DNA of 12,582 bases, from assembly GCA_050011095.1 (NCBI GenBank), contig JBEKJU010000131.1:1-12582 (forward strand). Reading direction: 5' to 3'. The stretch's first letter is position 1. Each line of letters starts with the position of its first letter. Below the pieces are notes generated by a model that was not told the origin of the DNA, did not search any database, and worked only from the letters and a program-made list of their open reading frames with translations. Source of the stretch: JBEKJU01 sp050011095. Lineage in GTDB: Bacteria > Desulfobacterota > Syntrophorhabdia > Syntrophorhabdales > WCHB1-27. Of the stretch, positions 11,983-12,582 are shown one piece after another. The translations under genes and the position numbers were made by a program.

Positions 11983-12582
11983 ATGAGAAGATACGCGCCA
12001 TGGATCATGCTGTTCTGTATAGCCCTCCTGCTGCTTTTGCCGGCCGGCTGCGGAACCAGCCAGGCCTCCCGGTTCTACACCCTGAATCCTGTTACTACCG
12101 GTCCTGCCTTTCCCCCATCCTCCGGCCCCGCTGCGTCCATCGCGATACAGTCAGTCGAGATCCCCGATTATCTCGACCGGCCGGAGATTGTGACCAGGAA
12201 TGGCAACAACGGGCTCGAACTTGCGGAATTCGACAGGTGGGCGGGAGAGCTGCAGAAGGACATTGCCCGCGTCCTCGCCGAGACCATGTCGGCCCGGTTG
12301 CCTGAGAACAATGTATTTGTTCTGACAGGGAGACGCGTCGCTCCGGCGGATTACACGATTACCGTCCATGTGACGCGGTTTGACCCGGTCCCGGGCAATG
12401 CCGTCCGGTTGAAAGCGATGTGGACTATCATGGGGAAGGACGGTAGTCATCTCGTAGCCCGTGGTGAGTCAAGCCTCAGTGAGCCCATTCAGGGGCAAAA
12501 CTACGGGGCGATCGTCGCGGCCATGAGCCGCGCCGTCGACCAGCTGGGCAAGGAACTTGTGGGGGCCATGAAACCGATGCTC
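11983..12582 (+). CDS. PqiC-like ABC-type transport auxiliary lipoprotein (DUF330), 3' end outside window
   Basis: At least 200 codons are present, open to the window edge. The N-terminus is a lipoprotein signal: Arg2-Arg3, a hydrophobic core (7-19) and the lipobox LPAGC with Cys23. Gly24 follows, so outer-membrane sorting is expected. The mature part begins SRFYTLNP, the hallmark of PqiC/DUF330 proteins. IQSVEIPDYLDRPEIVTR and FDRWAGELQKDIARVLAETM follow as in that family. In the Pqi system the lipoprotein docks the MCE tube to the outer membrane. The start is ATG 11983, 10 nt after the mlaD stop, with GAGGAGAAGG (11971-11980) overlapping that stop. The chosen start gives a clean signal peptide; the later in-frame ATG at 12007 would lose the basic residues. 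Confidence 0.88.
   Translation, partial: MRRYAPWIMLFCIALLLLLPAGCGTSQASRFYTLNPVTTGPAFPPSSGPAASIAIQSVEIPDYLDRPEIVTRNGNNGLELAEFDRWAGELQKDIARVLAETMSARLPENNVFVLTGRRVAPADYTITVHVTRFDPVPGNAVRLKAMWTIMGKDGSHLVARGESSLSEPIQGQNYGAIVAAMSRAVDQLGKELVGAMKPML

Noticed and set aside
1..12582. tRNA, rRNA, insertion sequences and prophage genes
   Set aside because: No cloverleaf-like sequence, transposase motif, terminal repeats or phage-type genes could be found by reading both strands.

Overview
The window is one strand of tightly packed bacterial genes, with every supported gene on the + strand. It is GC-rich, and Arg is often AGG. Gene content points to a Gram-negative bacterium: outer-membrane-type lipoproteins, an MlaE/F/D lipid transporter and a PqiC-type lipoprotein. 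A split PEP-synthase-like dikinase, a UPF0261 (Tm-1-like) protein, a CrtI-like FAD oxidoreductase and an HNPFA-type thiolase together suggest an anaerobic aromatic or lipid degrader of the Desulfobacterota/Syntrophorhabdus type. That placement is inference from family knowledge, not a taxonomic result.

Layout. (1) Positions 1-6086 hold a probable catabolic operon. It contains the C-terminal 453 codons of a CrtI-like FAD oxidoreductase, a 5'-truncated short-chain dehydrogenase, two subunits that look like phenylphosphate synthase or a split rifampin-phosphotransferase (phosphohistidine subunit, then ATP-grasp subunit), a 190-nt spacer with tiny open frames and a hairpin, and a UPF0261 protein. 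(2) Positions 6087-6451 are non-coding. They carry a good sigma70-like promoter whose spacer is a perfect dyad, and a leader that folds on paper into a three-way junction plus further hairpins. (3) A complete thiolase follows (6452-7654). (4) Positions 7655-8441 are mostly non-coding, with a candidate promoter, an 11-bp hairpin, a possible 36-codon ORF with a very strong ribosome-binding site, and several dyads. (5) Positions 8442-12582 hold a lipid-trafficking operon: DUF3313-like lipoprotein, mlaE, mlaF, mlaD and a PqiC-like lipoprotein cut by the window edge.

How the genes may work together. The two dikinase subunits should move a phosphoryl group from ATP through a histidine to an unknown hydroxyl acceptor, beside redox enzymes that could prepare or process it. 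The last operon should move lipids between the inner and outer membranes.

Two genes are visibly damaged. The SDR lacks its whole NAD-binding half. mlaE has its N-terminal STAS-like start in one frame and its permease in another, with about 20 residues of the expected STAS domain missing. These are either real deletions or assembly errors. The most promising undescribed items are the thiolase leader RNA, the dikinase of unknown acceptor, and the DUF3313-led transporter with a broken STAS domain.
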